Positions 33,835-43,266 of a stretch of 64,000 nucleotides of DNA are shown piece after piece. How positions within the stretch are numbered: position 1 is the stretch's first letter; every line of letters begins with the position of its first letter. The stretch is from BOG-908 sp965198825 (GTDB taxonomy: Bacteria > Pseudomonadota > Alphaproteobacteria > Acetobacterales > Acetobacteraceae): contig CBDAQB010000002.1 in assembly GCA_965198825.1 (NCBI GenBank), positions 248,001-312,000 of the forward strand, given 5' to 3'. Both the position numbers and the translations under genes were made by a program. The notes under the pieces are model-generated. The model had not been told where the DNA came from, ran no database searches, and saw only the letters and a program-made list of their open reading frames with translations.

Positions 33835-35607
33835 GTGGCCAAAGACGCAGCTGAATATCGCAGCAGCCGCATAGGCTCGCTCAGGCTCCTCCTTCCCTAC
33901 CTGCGCCCCTATGTCTGGCGGGCGGTGGGGGCGAGTGTGGCGCTGCTGGTGGCGGCGGGTTTGTTGCTGGCGTTGGGTCAGGGCGTGAGGACGCTGATCG
34001 ACCATGGTTTTGCGGGCGGCCACGCGGCGTCGCTGAACAGTGCGGCGCTGGGGATGTTCGGCGTGGTGGCGGCGCTGGCGGTTTCGACCTATGCGCGGTT
34101 TGCGCTGATTTCCTGGCTTGGCGAGAGGGTCGCGGCGGATGTGCGGCGGGATCTGTTTGCGCATGTGATCAGCCTGTCGCCGGCGTTTTTCGAGACGGCG
34201 CGGACAGGCGATCTGATGGCGCGCATGACGGCGGATGTGGAGGTGCTGCAGACTCTGGTGGGGTCGGCGATTTCCATGTGGCTGCGCAACGTGCTGCTGC
34301 TGATCGGCGCGCTCGCGTTGCTCATTGCGACCAGCGTGAAGCTCGCGGTGATCATCGTGGTGGTGGTGCCTTTCGTGATGGTGCCGGTGCTGCTGTTCGG
34401 GCGGCGCGAAAAGCGGCTGTCGCGTGTGGCGCAGGACCGGATCGGCGATCTTGGCGCCTATGCACAGGAGACGTTGGCGGCTTTGCCGACGGTGCAGGCC
34501 TACACCCACGAGGGAGTGGACAGGCGAATCTTCGCGTCGCGTGTGGAGGACTCGGTCGCAGCCGCGGTGCGGCGGATACGCACGCGGGCGCTGCTCATCC
34601 TTGTCGTCATCCTGCTGGGTTTTGGGGCGATTACCTTCAGCCTTTGGGTCGGCGGACGGGATGTGATCGCAGGGCGCATGACGGGCGGGGACCTCGCGGC
34701 GTTCGTGTTCTACGCGGTCATGCTCGCGACATCCGGCGCGACTCTCAGTGAACTCTGGGGCGAGGTGCAGCGTGCCGCCGGCGCCGCGGAGCGGCTTGCC
34801 GAGTTGATGGCGGAACGCCCGACGATTGCAGCGCCTGCCCATGTCACGCCGTTTCCGCCTGTTGCGGCCGGAACGGTGGCGTTCGTCGATGTCGGCTTCA
34901 GCTACCCGTCGCGGCCGGACGTGTCGGCCCTGCACGATGTCGGCTTCCGGGTGGAGGCAGGCGAGACGGTGGCCCTCGTCGGTCCCTCCGGCGCGGGCAA
35001 GACCACGATCTTTCAGCTCCTGCTGCGGTTCCACGACGTGAGCAGCGGCGCCGTGCTGGTCGATGGGGTGGATGTGCGCGCGGCCGATCCGGCAGCGCTA
35101 CGCGGCCGCATCGCCGTGGTGGCGCAGGACCCGGTGATCTTCAGCGCGAACGCTTGGGAGAACATCCGCTACGGCCGGCCGGAGGCGTCCGACGACGCGG
35201 TGCGGGCGGCGGTGGCCGCGGCCTCGGCCGACTTCCTGTTCGACTTGCCGGAAGGTTTGGACAGCTTTCTGGGTGAACGCGGCGTGCGCCTTTCCGGCGG
35301 GCAGAAGCAGCGTGTCGCGATCGCGCGCGCCATCCTGCGCGACGCGCCCATCCTGCTGCTCGACGAGGCGACGAGCGCACTCGATGCGGAAAGCGAGCAG
35401 GCGGTTCAGCAGGCGCTGGCGGCACTCTCGCGCGGCCGCACCACGCTGGTGGTGGCGCACAGGCTGGCGACAGTGCGGCGAGCGGACCGGATCATCGTCC
35501 TCGAGCAGGGCCGCATCGTAGCGAGCGGCGCGCATGACGCCCTGGTGCGGGAGGCAGGGCTTTATGCCCGGCTGGCGGCGCTGCAGTTCGACCTTGCGGA
35601 AAGCTGA
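33835..35607 (+). CDS. ABC exporter, fused permease and ATPase (ABCB/MsbA-like)
   Basis: A half-transporter of 590 residues. An N-terminal six-helix ABC type-1 membrane domain occupies roughly residues 25-310. The C-terminal ATPase has Walker A (GPSGAGKTT), signature (LSGGQKQRVAIARA), Walker B (ILLLDEATSALD) and the switch His in VVAHRLATV. It resembles MsbA and ABCB-type lipid or multidrug exporters; the substrate cannot be assigned. The GTG at 33835 is the first sensible start, because upstream codons translate the repeat into a Phe/Lys-rich stretch. Confidence 0.88.
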   Translation: MAKDAAEYRSSRIGSLRLLLPYLRPYVWRAVGASVALLVAAGLLLALGQGVRTLIDHGFAGGHAASLNSAALGMFGVVAALAVSTYARFALISWLGERVAADVRRDLFAHVISLSPAFFETARTGDLMARMTADVEVLQTLVGSAISMWLRNVLLLIGALALLIATSVKLAVIIVVVVPFVMVPVLLFGRREKRLSRVAQDRIGDLGAYAQETLAALPTVQAYTHEGVDRRIFASRVEDSVAAAVRRIRTRALLILVVILLGFGAITFSLWVGGRDVIAGRMTGGDLAAFVFYAVMLATSGATLSELWGEVQRAAGAAERLAELMAERPTIAAPAHVTPFPPVAAGTVAFVDVGFSYPSRPDVSALHDVGFRVEAGETVALVGPSGAGKTTIFQLLLRFHDVSSGAVLVDGVDVRAADPAALRGRIAVVAQDPVIFSANAWENIRYGRPEASDDAVRAAVAAASADFLFDLPEGLDSFLGERGVRLSGGQKQRVAIARAILRDAPILLLDEATSALDAESEQAVQQALAALSRGRTTLVVAHRLATVRRADRIIVLEQGRIVASGAHDALVREAGLYARLAALQFDLAES

Positions 35608-35792
35608 CACAAGAACGTTCCAAATTTGAACCGAAAGCCGCAAAAAGCTCCTGTGCGAGAACCGGAGGTGAGAGGCGGAAACTCGTTTCCGCGTTACCCT
35701 GCCGGGATTTTCCGGGTTGATTTGTGATTCGTTACGAACTCTCATGTGCCAGTTTGAGGGTCGAAATGGCTCGGCACATAGGAGGGGATTGG

Positions 35793-37829
35793 ATGACAAA
35801 ACGTCACGACCGGCAGCATCTGCGCGGGACATCGGCCATGCGGACGCTGGCCTTCGCCGCTGCCTTGGCGATGCCTGTGGCAGCCTCGGCGGCAGCGCCA
35901 TCGGTAAGCCCCCTCGTGCTTCGCCCTGGCGTGACCGCCGTGGGAGAGACGGCAGCCGCCAAGCAGATCTCGGTGGCACTCGTCCTGCCGTCGCGCGACC
36001 CGGGCGGCGCGGCCGCTTTCGCGACGCATGTCAGCACGCCGGGCGATGCGCTCTACAGGCAATATCTCAAGCCAGGCGAGTTCGCAGCGCGGTTCGGCGC
36101 GACGGAAGCGAACTACGCGGCCGTTCGCGCCTGGGCGGTTTCGCAGGGCCTGACAGTCGGCGAGGCCTATACGGCACGCACCATCCTGCCGGTCAGCGGC
36201 TCGGCGGCCGCCCTCGGCGCAGCCTTCGGCGTCAAGTTCAGCGACTTCCGTGATGCGCAGGGCCGCGTCTTCTATGCGGCCGACGGGGAAGCGAAACTGC
36301 CGCCAGGCATTTCTTCGCTCGTCGACTCCGTGATCGGGCTGTCCAGCGAGGCGCACTTCCTGCCGCTCGCCAGGCTGAAGCCGCCGACCGCGGCGCCGCT
36401 GGAGTCAGGCACCGGGCCTGGCGCCGCATTCCTCGCTGCCGACCTGCGCGCCGCCTACAACGTGCCGCCGCAACCCTTCACCACGAAGACGCAGACGCTC
36501 GCGGTGTTCGAGCAGGGCGGCTTCGACCCAGGCGACATCGCGACCTATGAGGCGCGCAACAAGCTTCCCGCCGTTCCCGTCAAGGTGCGTGGCGTCAACG
36601 GCTATGGCGGCGGCATCGATGACCCTGGCGTCGAAATCGAGGCGGTTATCGATCTCGACATGCAGATCGGCCTCAACCCCGCGGCCAAGCAGATCCTGGT
36701 TTATGAAGACGGCACGGACACGTTCCAGGTGGCGCTGCTGGATAGCCTCTCCGCCATGGCAACCGACAACAAGGCCACTTCCATCAGCATCTCCTACGGC
36801 CAGGACGAGACTTTTCAGGGCATCGCCGCCATTCGTGCGGAGAACACCGTACTGCTGCAGATGGCGGCGCAAGGCCAGGCGGTGTTCGTCTCCTCCGGCG
36901 ATAACGGCGCCTACGGCGACGGTGCGCTGCCGCTGAACGTGTCCGATCCGGCCAGCCAGCCGAAGGTCACGGCCGTGGGCGGCACCACGCTCTTCACCGG
37001 GCCGAAGGAAGAATATTTCGCGGAGGAGGCCTGGAACGATCTCAGCGCAGGGGCGGGCGCCACGGGTGGCGGCGTCAGCACTGTGTGGAAGATACCTTTC
37101 TATCAGAGCCACCAGGGCAACCCGGTCGCGACAGCCAATGGCGGTTCCGCCACCTACCGGAACGTCCCGGACGTTGCCGCCGTCGGCAATCCGCTCACCG
37201 GCATCGCCATTTACAGCAAGATGAACGGCGGCTGGCTTACCTACGGGGGCACCAGCGTGAGCGCGCCGATCTGGGCCGGCTTCTACAGCCTGGCGAACGC
37301 AGCCTCCGAAGGCCTCGGCTTCGCGCCGGCCGGCTTCGCCAACCCGGCGATCTACAAGGTCGCGACCACCTTCGGCCTGTTCTATCCGGACTTCTACGAC
37401 GTGGCCGACGGCAGCAACGGCGACCCGACCGTGTTCGGCATTCCTGGCTTCCAGGCCGGCTTCGGCTATGACAACACGACGGGCTGGGGCTCGTTCAACG
37501 GTGAAAACCTGTTGGCCGAGTTCGCCCTGCTTCCGGTTCGCGCCGACAAAAACCCGCCGCCTGCCGTGAAGGACCTCACCGCCAGCGAAACGACAACGAC
37601 GGTCAGCCTGAGCTGGAAGCCGGCCGCCGGCGTGAGCGGTTATCTCATTCTCGGCTTCAACTACAATACTTTCGCCACCGTCACGACCTTGCTGCAGAAG
37701 GGCACCAGCGCCACGGTGACTGGCCTGAAGGCCGGCACCACCTACGAGTTCGAGGTGTTGTCGATCTCCCCCGGCGGCTACAAGCCGGCGGCGCCCATCA
37801 TCGTCGCCACGCCAAGCAGCAGCGGCTGA
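35793..37829 (+). CDS. Secreted S53 (sedolisin/pro-kumamolisin) peptidase with FN3 domain
   Basis: A serine-carboxyl peptidase of 678 residues, active at low pH in characterised relatives. The parts are, in order: a signal peptide (LAFAAALAMPVAASA), a pro-kumamolisin activation domain (about 60-200), the catalytic domain with Glu and Asp in GVEIEAVIDLD, the oxyanion Asp in SSGDNG and the nucleophile Ser in GGTSVSAPIWAG. A Ca-binding segment ends in GYDNTTGWGSFNG. A fibronectin type III domain forms the last 85 residues (SLSWKPAAGVSGYLI). The ATG at 35793 has GGAGGGG upstream. The transcript ends at a strong hairpin. Confidence 0.9.
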   Translation: MTKRHDRQHLRGTSAMRTLAFAAALAMPVAASAAAPSVSPLVLRPGVTAVGETAAAKQISVALVLPSRDPGGAAAFATHVSTPGDALYRQYLKPGEFAARFGATEANYAAVRAWAVSQGLTVGEAYTARTILPVSGSAAALGAAFGVKFSDFRDAQGRVFYAADGEAKLPPGISSLVDSVIGLSSEAHFLPLARLKPPTAAPLESGTGPGAAFLAADLRAAYNVPPQPFTTKTQTLAVFEQGGFDPGDIATYEARNKLPAVPVKVRGVNGYGGGIDDPGVEIEAVIDLDMQIGLNPAAKQILVYEDGTDTFQVALLDSLSAMATDNKATSISISYGQDETFQGIAAIRAENTVLLQMAAQGQAVFVSSGDNGAYGDGALPLNVSDPASQPKVTAVGGTTLFTGPKEEYFAEEAWNDLSAGAGATGGGVSTVWKIPFYQSHQGNPVATANGGSATYRNVPDVAAVGNPLTGIAIYSKMNGGWLTYGGTSVSAPIWAGFYSLANAASEGLGFAPAGFANPAIYKVATTFGLFYPDFYDVADGSNGDPTVFGIPGFQAGFGYDNTTGWGSFNGENLLAEFALLPVRADKNPPPAVKDLTASETTTTVSLSWKPAAGVSGYLILGFNYNTFATVTTLLQKGTSATVTGLKAGTTYEFEVLSISPGGYKPAAPIIVATPSSSG

Positions 37830-37834
37830 AATGG

Positions 37835-37865
37835 GAGGCCGGCCGCCACGAGGGCGGCCGGCCTC
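37835..37865. terminator. Bidirectional hairpin terminator between S53 peptidase and DoxX-like gene
   Basis: A perfect 13-bp stem, GAGGCCGGCCGCC / GGCGGCCGGCCTC, with loop ACGAG. It lies between two convergent genes only 40 bases apart. There is no strong T-tract, so Rho-independent termination is likely but not certain. Confidence 0.65.
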
Positions 37866-37869
37866 TGCT

Positions 37870-38205
37870 TCACCGCCGACGCTTCGGCCTGTCCGGTGTC
37901 AGGATGGCCGCCAATGCAGCCAGAAGAACCAGCCCGCGCGATGTCGCGAGCTTGGCGTCGTCATGCTTCAGTTCGCTCGCCAGAATGGCGCCCGACGCTG
38001 CCGCAACCAGTCCGGCGCCGAAACGGCGGGTGATGCGCGGACCCATCAGCAGGCCGCCGATGAGTTCGGCCGTGGCGACGGCGCGCATGTCGCCCTCCGA
38101 CCAACCCAGATGATGAAACATGCCTGTGTAGGCACGATTTCCGGCGAGCTTGTCGCCGCCTGCGAGGGCTACTGCGGCGCCTATGGCGGGGTATAGATTT
38201 GGCAT
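37870..38205 (-). CDS. DoxX-like small membrane protein
   Basis: A 111-residue membrane protein with three or four hydrophobic helices. The DoxX/SURF4-like pattern is AGGDKLAGNRAYTGMFHHLGW, then MRAVATAELIGGLLMG. Family function is poorly defined (possible quinone-linked redox). The ATG at 38205 is preceded by a perfect AAGGAGG six bases away. Upstream lies the copy of element A that was split by the IS630 element, so its promoter region has been disturbed or separated. Confidence 0.8.
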   Translation of the reverse strand: MPNLYPAIGAAVALAGGDKLAGNRAYTGMFHHLGWSEGDMRAVATAELIGGLLMGPRITRRFGAGLVAAASGAILASELKHDDAKLATSRGLVLLAALAAILTPDRPKRRR

Positions 38206-38340
38206 TTTTGGTCCTCCTTGGCGGGACAACGCGGAGGAAGGAAGGCAGCCCTTCTTTTTTGAAAAAAAGAAGCAAAAAACTTTTACAACTTAGCGCGGCT
38301 GGGCGGAGAGGCCGGGCGCAAAGTGGCAAAAGTTTTTTTA

Positions 38341-39479
38341 CTCCGCTCACCTGAGAATCCGGAACCGACCCGGGTCGCGGATGCGGAAGTTGTCCGTGAC
38401 TTGGTCGCAGAGCACGTCCCATCGGCTTGGCACGTCGTAACGCAGAAAGGTCAGGACGCGGGCGCGGAATTGCCTGAAGTTCGCAGCGCACCGGTTGTGG
38501 ATCAGGGCTTTGTGCATCGCGAGCCACAATCGTTCGATCGGGTTCAGATGCGGGCAGTAGGGCGGGATGAAATGTAGCCTTATTCGGCAGTCTCGCCGGT
38601 CGAGCCAGGCTCTTACCAGCTTGGCGTGATGGCAGCGCGCATTGTCGAGCATGACGTGGATCCGGCGCTTGGCCGGAAAGCGCGCCTCGATGGTTTGCAG
38701 CAGCGCAATCGTGCTGGTGGCGTCGACCGAGGGGACCTCGAGCACGCAGGTGGTGCCGGTGTGCAGGTCGATCGCACCTTGGATATTGACGTGCTCGCGG
38801 CCGGTGGTCTGCTCCACGGCGATCGCCACGCCCTTTGGCGCCCAGCAGCCGACGGGCTGTGCGCCGTAGGTCGGATGCACCGCATCGGCGAACATCACCA
38901 TCTCGTTCGCAGGAAGGCTGTTCAACAGCTTTTCGTAGACAGCGATGAACCGGCGCTGACGGTCGGGGTCCATCTTGCTCGGCACCGCCGCGGGCTTGCG
39001 GTGCTCAAACCCCAGCCGGTGCAGCAAGGCGACCAGCCCAGAGCGGCTCTCATAGGTCACGCCGAACTGGCGCTCGATATAGGCGCCGACCTCGCACGTG
39101 GTGCGCGGCAGGGTGCGCTCCAGCCAGGCCTTGAGCTGGGTCTCCTGCGCCGGCGCCAGAAACGCGTGCCGGCCGCCGTAATGGAAGCCGACCAAGCCAT
39201 CGATGCCGTCCTGCTCGAAGGTCTTGTGCCACTCACGGATGGTGTCGTCGTCCAGCAGCAAGACCTTGGCCACCTTGATAGGGCTCATCCCCTGGTCCAG
39301 CAGCACCAGGGCATTCGCCCGCCGCGCCAGACGATGGGCAGCAAGCCCGTCCCGAGCCAACTCGGTCAGAACCTGCCTCTCCTCAGCCGTGAGAAAGCCA
39401 CCGCGCATGACCGCAAGGAGAATCTAAACACACAGCGCGCCGCAAGGGGCGACGGAGCCGGATACTCAATGAGTCGGGG
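38341..39479. mobile_element. IS630-family insertion sequence
   Basis: 1139 bp, with imperfect terminal inverted repeats of about 29 bp. The left end starts CTCCGCTCACCTGAGAATCC and the reverse complement of the right end starts CCCCGACTCATTGAGTATCC. TA dinucleotides at 38339-38340 and 39480-39481 form the target duplication expected of IS630/Tc1-mariner elements. It contains one intact transposase gene. The insertion interrupts an element A copy. Confidence 0.9.
38347..39408 (-). CDS. IS630-family transposase
   Basis: A DDE transposase of 353 residues in a single uninterrupted frame. An N-terminal helix-turn-helix region (SPIKVAKVLLLDDDTIREW) is followed by a second winged-helix region. The catalytic domain has Asp in MVMFADAVHP, Asp in IHVMLDNARCHHAK and Glu in CPHLNPIERLW. 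The complete catalytic triad and absence of frameshifts suggest it could still be functional. It spans almost the whole element between the inverted repeats. Confidence 0.93.
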   Translation of the reverse strand: MRGGFLTAEERQVLTELARDGLAAHRLARRANALVLLDQGMSPIKVAKVLLLDDDTIREWHKTFEQDGIDGLVGFHYGGRHAFLAPAQETQLKAWLERTLPRTTCEVGAYIERQFGVTYESRSGLVALLHRLGFEHRKPAAVPSKMDPDRQRRFIAVYEKLLNSLPANEMVMFADAVHPTYGAQPVGCWAPKGVAIAVEQTTGREHVNIQGAIDLHTGTTCVLEVPSVDATSTIALLQTIEARFPAKRRIHVMLDNARCHHAKLVRAWLDRRDCRIRLHFIPPYCPHLNPIERLWLAMHKALIHNRCAANFRQFRARVLTFLRYDVPSRWDVLCDQVTDNFRIRDPGRFRILR

Positions 39480-39510
39480 TATTGGTTCTTTTTTTCAAAA
39501 AAGAAGCTTC

Positions 39511-40413
39511 CTACCCCTTCCCTGCTGGCCACCCCTCCCGCTGCTTGCTCCTATCGCCATCGCCCGTCTCGGTCTGGTCGTGCCAGAGGATCTGCTGCGT
39601 CGGGTAAGGCAGGTCGATACCCTCGGCGGTGAGCGCATCCTTCAGCGCCTGCAGTGACCGATCCATGCTGACCACGACTTCGGCGCGTCGTGGCGGGCTG
39701 ATCCACCAGCGGGCGCGCACATTGACCGAGCTGGCGGCGAGATCGACGACGAGCGCTTCGGGCGCCGGCTCTTTCAGCACGCCTTCGACGCCGGCGAGGG
39801 CGCGCAGGATGACTTCCTTGGCGTGGGCGATGTCGTCGCCGTAACCGATGCCGATGTCATATTGCAGGCGTCGCTTGTCGAACGCGGTATTCACCACGAC
39901 CGACTGCGTGAAGAGGTCCGAGTTCGGAATGACCACGCGCCTTCCGTCATACGTACGTATTGAGGTAGCGCGGGTCTCGATTTCCTCGACCGTGCCTTCG
40001 AAGCTGCCGACGACGATCTGGTCGCTGATCCGGAACGGCTCGGTCAGCAGGATAAGAATGCCGGCGAGGAAGTTTTGCAGGATGTCGCGGAAGGCGAAGC
40101 CGATGGCGACGCCGCTGATGCCAAGGATCTGGATGAGTTGGGCCGGCTGGAAGGATGGAATGGCGATGACGAGCGCCACCAGCAATCCCATGAGCATGGT
40201 GCCGCCCTCGGCAAGGCGGCCGAGCACCAGGCCGACGTTGTGGCGCCTGCCGCTGTGTCTGGTCAGCCGGGTGATCAGCTTGCGTACAAGCCCGGCGGTG
40301 ACATGGAACACGCCGTAAACCAGAGCGGCGACGACGAGGTATGGCAGGCGCTCGAAGAAGCCGCTCACCATACCGTGAAGTGAGTGCACGGCGGCTGACA
40401 GGTCGATGTTCAT
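39511..40413 (-). CDS. Small-conductance mechanosensitive channel (MscS family)
   Basis: A channel protein of 300 residues. Three N-terminal transmembrane helices lead to the pore-lining TM3 and the beta domain (GISGVAIGFAFRDILQNFLAGILIL; the FRDILQNF element is diagnostic). VVIPNSDLFTQSVVVN follows, and then the C-terminal alpha/beta vestibule. It releases solutes on hypo-osmotic shock. The tail (TETGDGDRSKQREGW) is hydrophilic. Its stop lies at the right edge of the split element A. The 220 bases upstream (40414-40633) are comparatively AT-rich and shared with a divergent operon. Confidence 0.9.
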   Translation of the reverse strand: MNIDLSAAVHSLHGMVSGFFERLPYLVVAALVYGVFHVTAGLVRKLITRLTRHSGRRHNVGLVLGRLAEGGTMLMGLLVALVIAIPSFQPAQLIQILGISGVAIGFAFRDILQNFLAGILILLTEPFRISDQIVVGSFEGTVEEIETRATSIRTYDGRRVVIPNSDLFTQSVVVNTAFDKRRLQYDIGIGYGDDIAHAKEVILRALAGVEGVLKEPAPEALVVDLAASSVNVRARWWISPPRRAEVVVSMDRSLQALKDALTAEGIDLPYPTQQILWHDQTETGDGDRSKQREGWPAGKG

Positions 40414-40633
40414 GGCGCCTCAGCACACAGCCGTTAAGAAAAGCACAACCCTGGATTGAATTTCAGTGGAACTCTTCGCTGGTTGAGCGCTAATGGTGCG
40501 GCACCCAGCACGTGTGCAAAGCAGTAACAATTTGCTCGACTCACGAGAAAAAAGCATGATAAAAATTGCATGCAGTCTCATTAAGGCGTCTGTCTCTTAA
40601 AAAGTAAGAATTCTGGCCGGAGCGTAGCTCGTC

Positions 40634-41848
40634 GTGACTGTTTTCATACCACTCATTAAAGCCAATCCTCCTCGGCTCAGTCGCCACCTCGGCGCGCTGG
40701 AAGCCCTCGAAACATCGGGGATTTTTAGCAACAACGGACCGCTCGTGAAGCGTTTCGAGGCGGAGGCGACGCAGCAGTTATTCGGCGGTGTCGGCGGCTG
40801 CGTGACGGCGGCCAACGCGACACTGGGTCTCATGCTCGCGCTGCGCCTTGTGGCGGAAAATTCCGGCACCAGGAACGGGCTGGCGCTCATGCCGTCCTTC
40901 ACGTTTGCGGCACAGGCGCAAGCTGCCTTGTGGGCGGGACTGACGCCTTTGCTGTGCGACATCGACCCTGGCCATTGGGCAGCGAGCGAGCGCGCGGAGG
41001 AACGCAAGCTCAAGCAATATGACGGGCGCATCACTGCCGTGGTGCCCTACGCCACCTTCGGCAACAGCATCGACCTGGACCGGTATGCCTGGCTGGCGAA
41101 GAAATACGAGGTCGAAGTGGTGGTCGATGCCGCATCGTCGCTGGGGTCGCGCGATGCGCTGGGCCGCGGCTTCGGCACAGGCAGCCGCTTCATGATCGTG
41201 TTCTCCATGCAGGCGACGAAGGCGTTCGCCACGGCCGAGGGCGGGCTGATCTACAGCGCCGACCCGGACCGGTGCCAGGCGCTGCGCACCATGGCGAATT
41301 TCGGCTTCGGCGATCCGCGCTCCGCCACCATGCCAGGCATGAACGCCAAGATGAGCGAGATCTGCGCCCTTCTGGCTCTGGAAAAGCTGCGCGACATCGA
41401 CGCGGTGATCGAATGGCGCGCCGCCCTGGCCGCGCGTTACGAAAGCCGGCTGCCCGATTTCGGCTTCCAGCAGCCGCTTGGCCAGAGACAGGCGATGCAG
41501 TCGATGTCGCTACTTTTGCCCAAGCACCTGGCGGCGTCGCGCGCGAAGATCGTCGAGGCGCTCGCGGCCCACGGCATCGGCGCCGCCACCTACTTCAGCC
41601 CGCATCTGGCCGAGCAGCCCTACTTCCGCAAGCACGCCATCATGGGACGGCTGCCGCACACCGCAGACGTGGCCGCGCGCGTTCTGGTGCTGCCGCTGGC
41701 GGACACCATGACCTTCGAGGAGGTCGATGCGGTCTGCGAGACGCTGACCGAGATCTGTTCGAGCCTTGTTTTGGTAAAGAGCGGGGCGAAGGGCGCGGGC
41801 GTGCCGCATCGCCGTGTGCACGCGCGCCAGACGCATATCGGCGCATGA
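40634..41848 (+). CDS. DegT/DnrJ/EryC1 family aminotransferase
   Basis: PLP-dependent enzyme of 404 residues. The family usually aminates keto sugars bound to nucleotides. The PLP lysine is in FSMQATKAFATAEGG, the aspartate in VVVDAASSLGSRDA (pyridine nitrogen contact), and an N-terminal LETSGIFSNNGPLVKRFE resembles the substrate-binding loop. The GTG start at 40634 has no strong ribosome-binding site. It is the first gene of a three-gene operon and overlaps the next by ATGA. The substrate is unknown; it could be a sugar or another carbonyl compound. Confidence 0.85.
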   Translation: MTVFIPLIKANPPRLSRHLGALEALETSGIFSNNGPLVKRFEAEATQQLFGGVGGCVTAANATLGLMLALRLVAENSGTRNGLALMPSFTFAAQAQAALWAGLTPLLCDIDPGHWAASERAEERKLKQYDGRITAVVPYATFGNSIDLDRYAWLAKKYEVEVVVDAASSLGSRDALGRGFGTGSRFMIVFSMQATKAFATAEGGLIYSADPDRCQALRTMANFGFGDPRSATMPGMNAKMSEICALLALEKLRDIDAVIEWRAALAARYESRLPDFGFQQPLGQRQAMQSMSLLLPKHLAASRAKIVEALAAHGIGAATYFSPHLAEQPYFRKHAIMGRLPHTADVAARVLVLPLADTMTFEEVDAVCETLTEICSSLVLVKSGAKGAGVPHRRVHARQTHIGA

Positions 41849-43266
41849 GCGCCGCCCAGGAGCGCGCGCCCCAAGGGTTTGCCTCCCAGGGGGATGCCGT
41901 GACACCGGCGGCCGCCTTCGCGCGCGTAGGCGCAAGCCGAGGCGGCATTCAGGAGGCGGTACTCGTAGGCGGTGGCCCAGGCGGGACGGCGATGCTCATC
42001 GCCGCGAGCCGCGACGGATCGCTCCCGGCGCTCGCAAGGCGCGGACTGACCGTGGTGGAGCGCGGCTTCTCCCTCGGCGGCGGTGCCCTGCACGACTACG
42101 CCATCAACGGCGACAGCACGGCGGAAACATTCCTGAGCGTGGTGGCCGAGTCCGCGGGACCGCAGCTTTCGGCCCTCGCCGGCCACCCGCAGGCGCAGGT
42201 GATCGCGAGGAATCTTGGCCCCGAGGGCGGCATCCCGGTGCCTTTGACCGATGTCGCGGCCTTTCTCGACGTGGTCGGCAGCTTTCTCGCGCGGCGTATC
42301 CAGGTGTCGGGCGGAACCCTTCTCACCGGATGCCAAGCGGTCGAAACCAGGCGTCGCGAAGACGGGATCTGGGCGACCCTGGTGCGCAGCCAGGGCGGCG
42401 GCGAGCGCACGATCCTGTCCCGCAATGTCGTGCTCGCCACGGGCGGGAGGCAGGACCATGACCGGCTGCATACCGAGATCATTGCCGGGCGGCCGCTCGC
42501 TGCGTGGGGCGAAGGCAGGCTGCTGCCCTCTTCCACCGTTCTGAGCCAAGGCGGCGCGGATATCGTCGCAGCGAGCCTGGCAGCGGCGGCCGATCCTAAG
42601 ATCGTCGTCGTGGGCAGCTCGACGAGCGCGATGGCGGTCTGCCGGACGTTGCTGAAAACCCAGCCGCGCCTCGCGGCCGGCGCCATCACCATGATGCATC
42701 GGCGGCCGTTGCGCGTCTTCTATCCGACCGCCGCCGCGGCGCTGGCAGACGGCTATCGCGATTTCGGACCAGACGACATCTGCCCTGTCAGCGGCTTTGT
42801 CTATCGGCTCGGCGGCTTCCGCATGGAGGCGCGCGACCTCGCCAGGCAGCTCCTCGGCATCGGCGGCCGCACCAGCGATCCGCGTTTGCGCACACACCAC
42901 CTGGTCCAGGGCGACGACACCGCTGCAGGCGCACTGCTGCGCGACGCCGACCTCGTCATCTACGCCTTGGGCTACCGCCCTCGCGCACTTCCCGTTCTCG
43001 ATCACAGCGGCAGGAAAATGGCGCTGGCCGCCGACGTGGGCGAACCCATGGTCGATGGCCAGGGCCGCGTGCGCAACGATGCAGGCAAGCCGATAGACGG
43101 CCTGTTCGGCCTCGGGCTCGCGGCCGGCTTCGTGCCAGGCGGAGCACTTGGTGGTGAGCCGAGCTTTTCAGGCAATGCCAATGGTTTGTGGCTGTGGCAG
43201 AATGATCTCGGCAGCATGATCGTCAGACAAATTCTGGAACCCGTATCCGCGCGTCTCGTCGCATGA
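41845..43266 (+). CDS. FAD-dependent oxidoreductase, N-monooxygenase-like
   Basis: A two-dinucleotide-domain flavoprotein of 473 residues. The FAD-binding motif is AVLVGGGPGGTAMLIAA near residue 35. A second Rossmann motif KIVVVGSSTSAMAVC lies mid-protein for NAD(P)H. A C-terminal DLVIYALGYRPRALP resembles the ATGY-type motif of N-hydroxylating and Baeyer-Villiger-type class B monooxygenases. The final GEPSFSGNANGLWLW block probably closes over the flavin. I infer oxidation of an amine made by the adjacent aminotransferase, but this is not established. It overlaps both neighbours (ATGA at each end). Confidence 0.8.
   Translation: MSAAQERAPQGFASQGDAVTPAAAFARVGASRGGIQEAVLVGGGPGGTAMLIAASRDGSLPALARRGLTVVERGFSLGGGALHDYAINGDSTAETFLSVVAESAGPQLSALAGHPQAQVIARNLGPEGGIPVPLTDVAAFLDVVGSFLARRIQVSGGTLLTGCQAVETRRREDGIWATLVRSQGGGERTILSRNVVLATGGRQDHDRLHTEIIAGRPLAAWGEGRLLPSSTVLSQGGADIVAASLAAAADPKIVVVGSSTSAMAVCRTLLKTQPRLAAGAITMMHRRPLRVFYPTAAAALADGYRDFGPDDICPVSGFVYRLGGFRMEARDLARQLLGIGGRTSDPRLRTHHLVQGDDTAAGALLRDADLVIYALGYRPRALPVLDHSGRKMALAADVGEPMVDGQGRVRNDAGKPIDGLFGLGLAAGFVPGGALGGEPSFSGNANGLWLWQNDLGSMIVRQILEPVSARLVA

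Larger units (their letters stand above)
38236..39512. repeat. Element A copy split by an IS630-type insertion
   Basis: The left arm (gaagc-type) and core lie at 38236-38338. The right arm resumes at 39482 as TTGGTTC, then T7, CAAAAAAGAAGC. The 1139-bp IS lies between, flanked by TA on both sides. The core has diverged from the consensus (GGCTGGGCGGAGAGGCCGGG). Joining the two flanks across the IS restores a complete element. Confidence 0.88.

Noticed and set aside
41272..41844. A long N-terminal extension of the FAD oxidoreductase back to 41272
   Set aside because: This part lies in another frame of the DegT aminotransferase gene and is Arg/Gly-rich; the ATG at 41845 overlapping the DegT stop is a normal coupled start.
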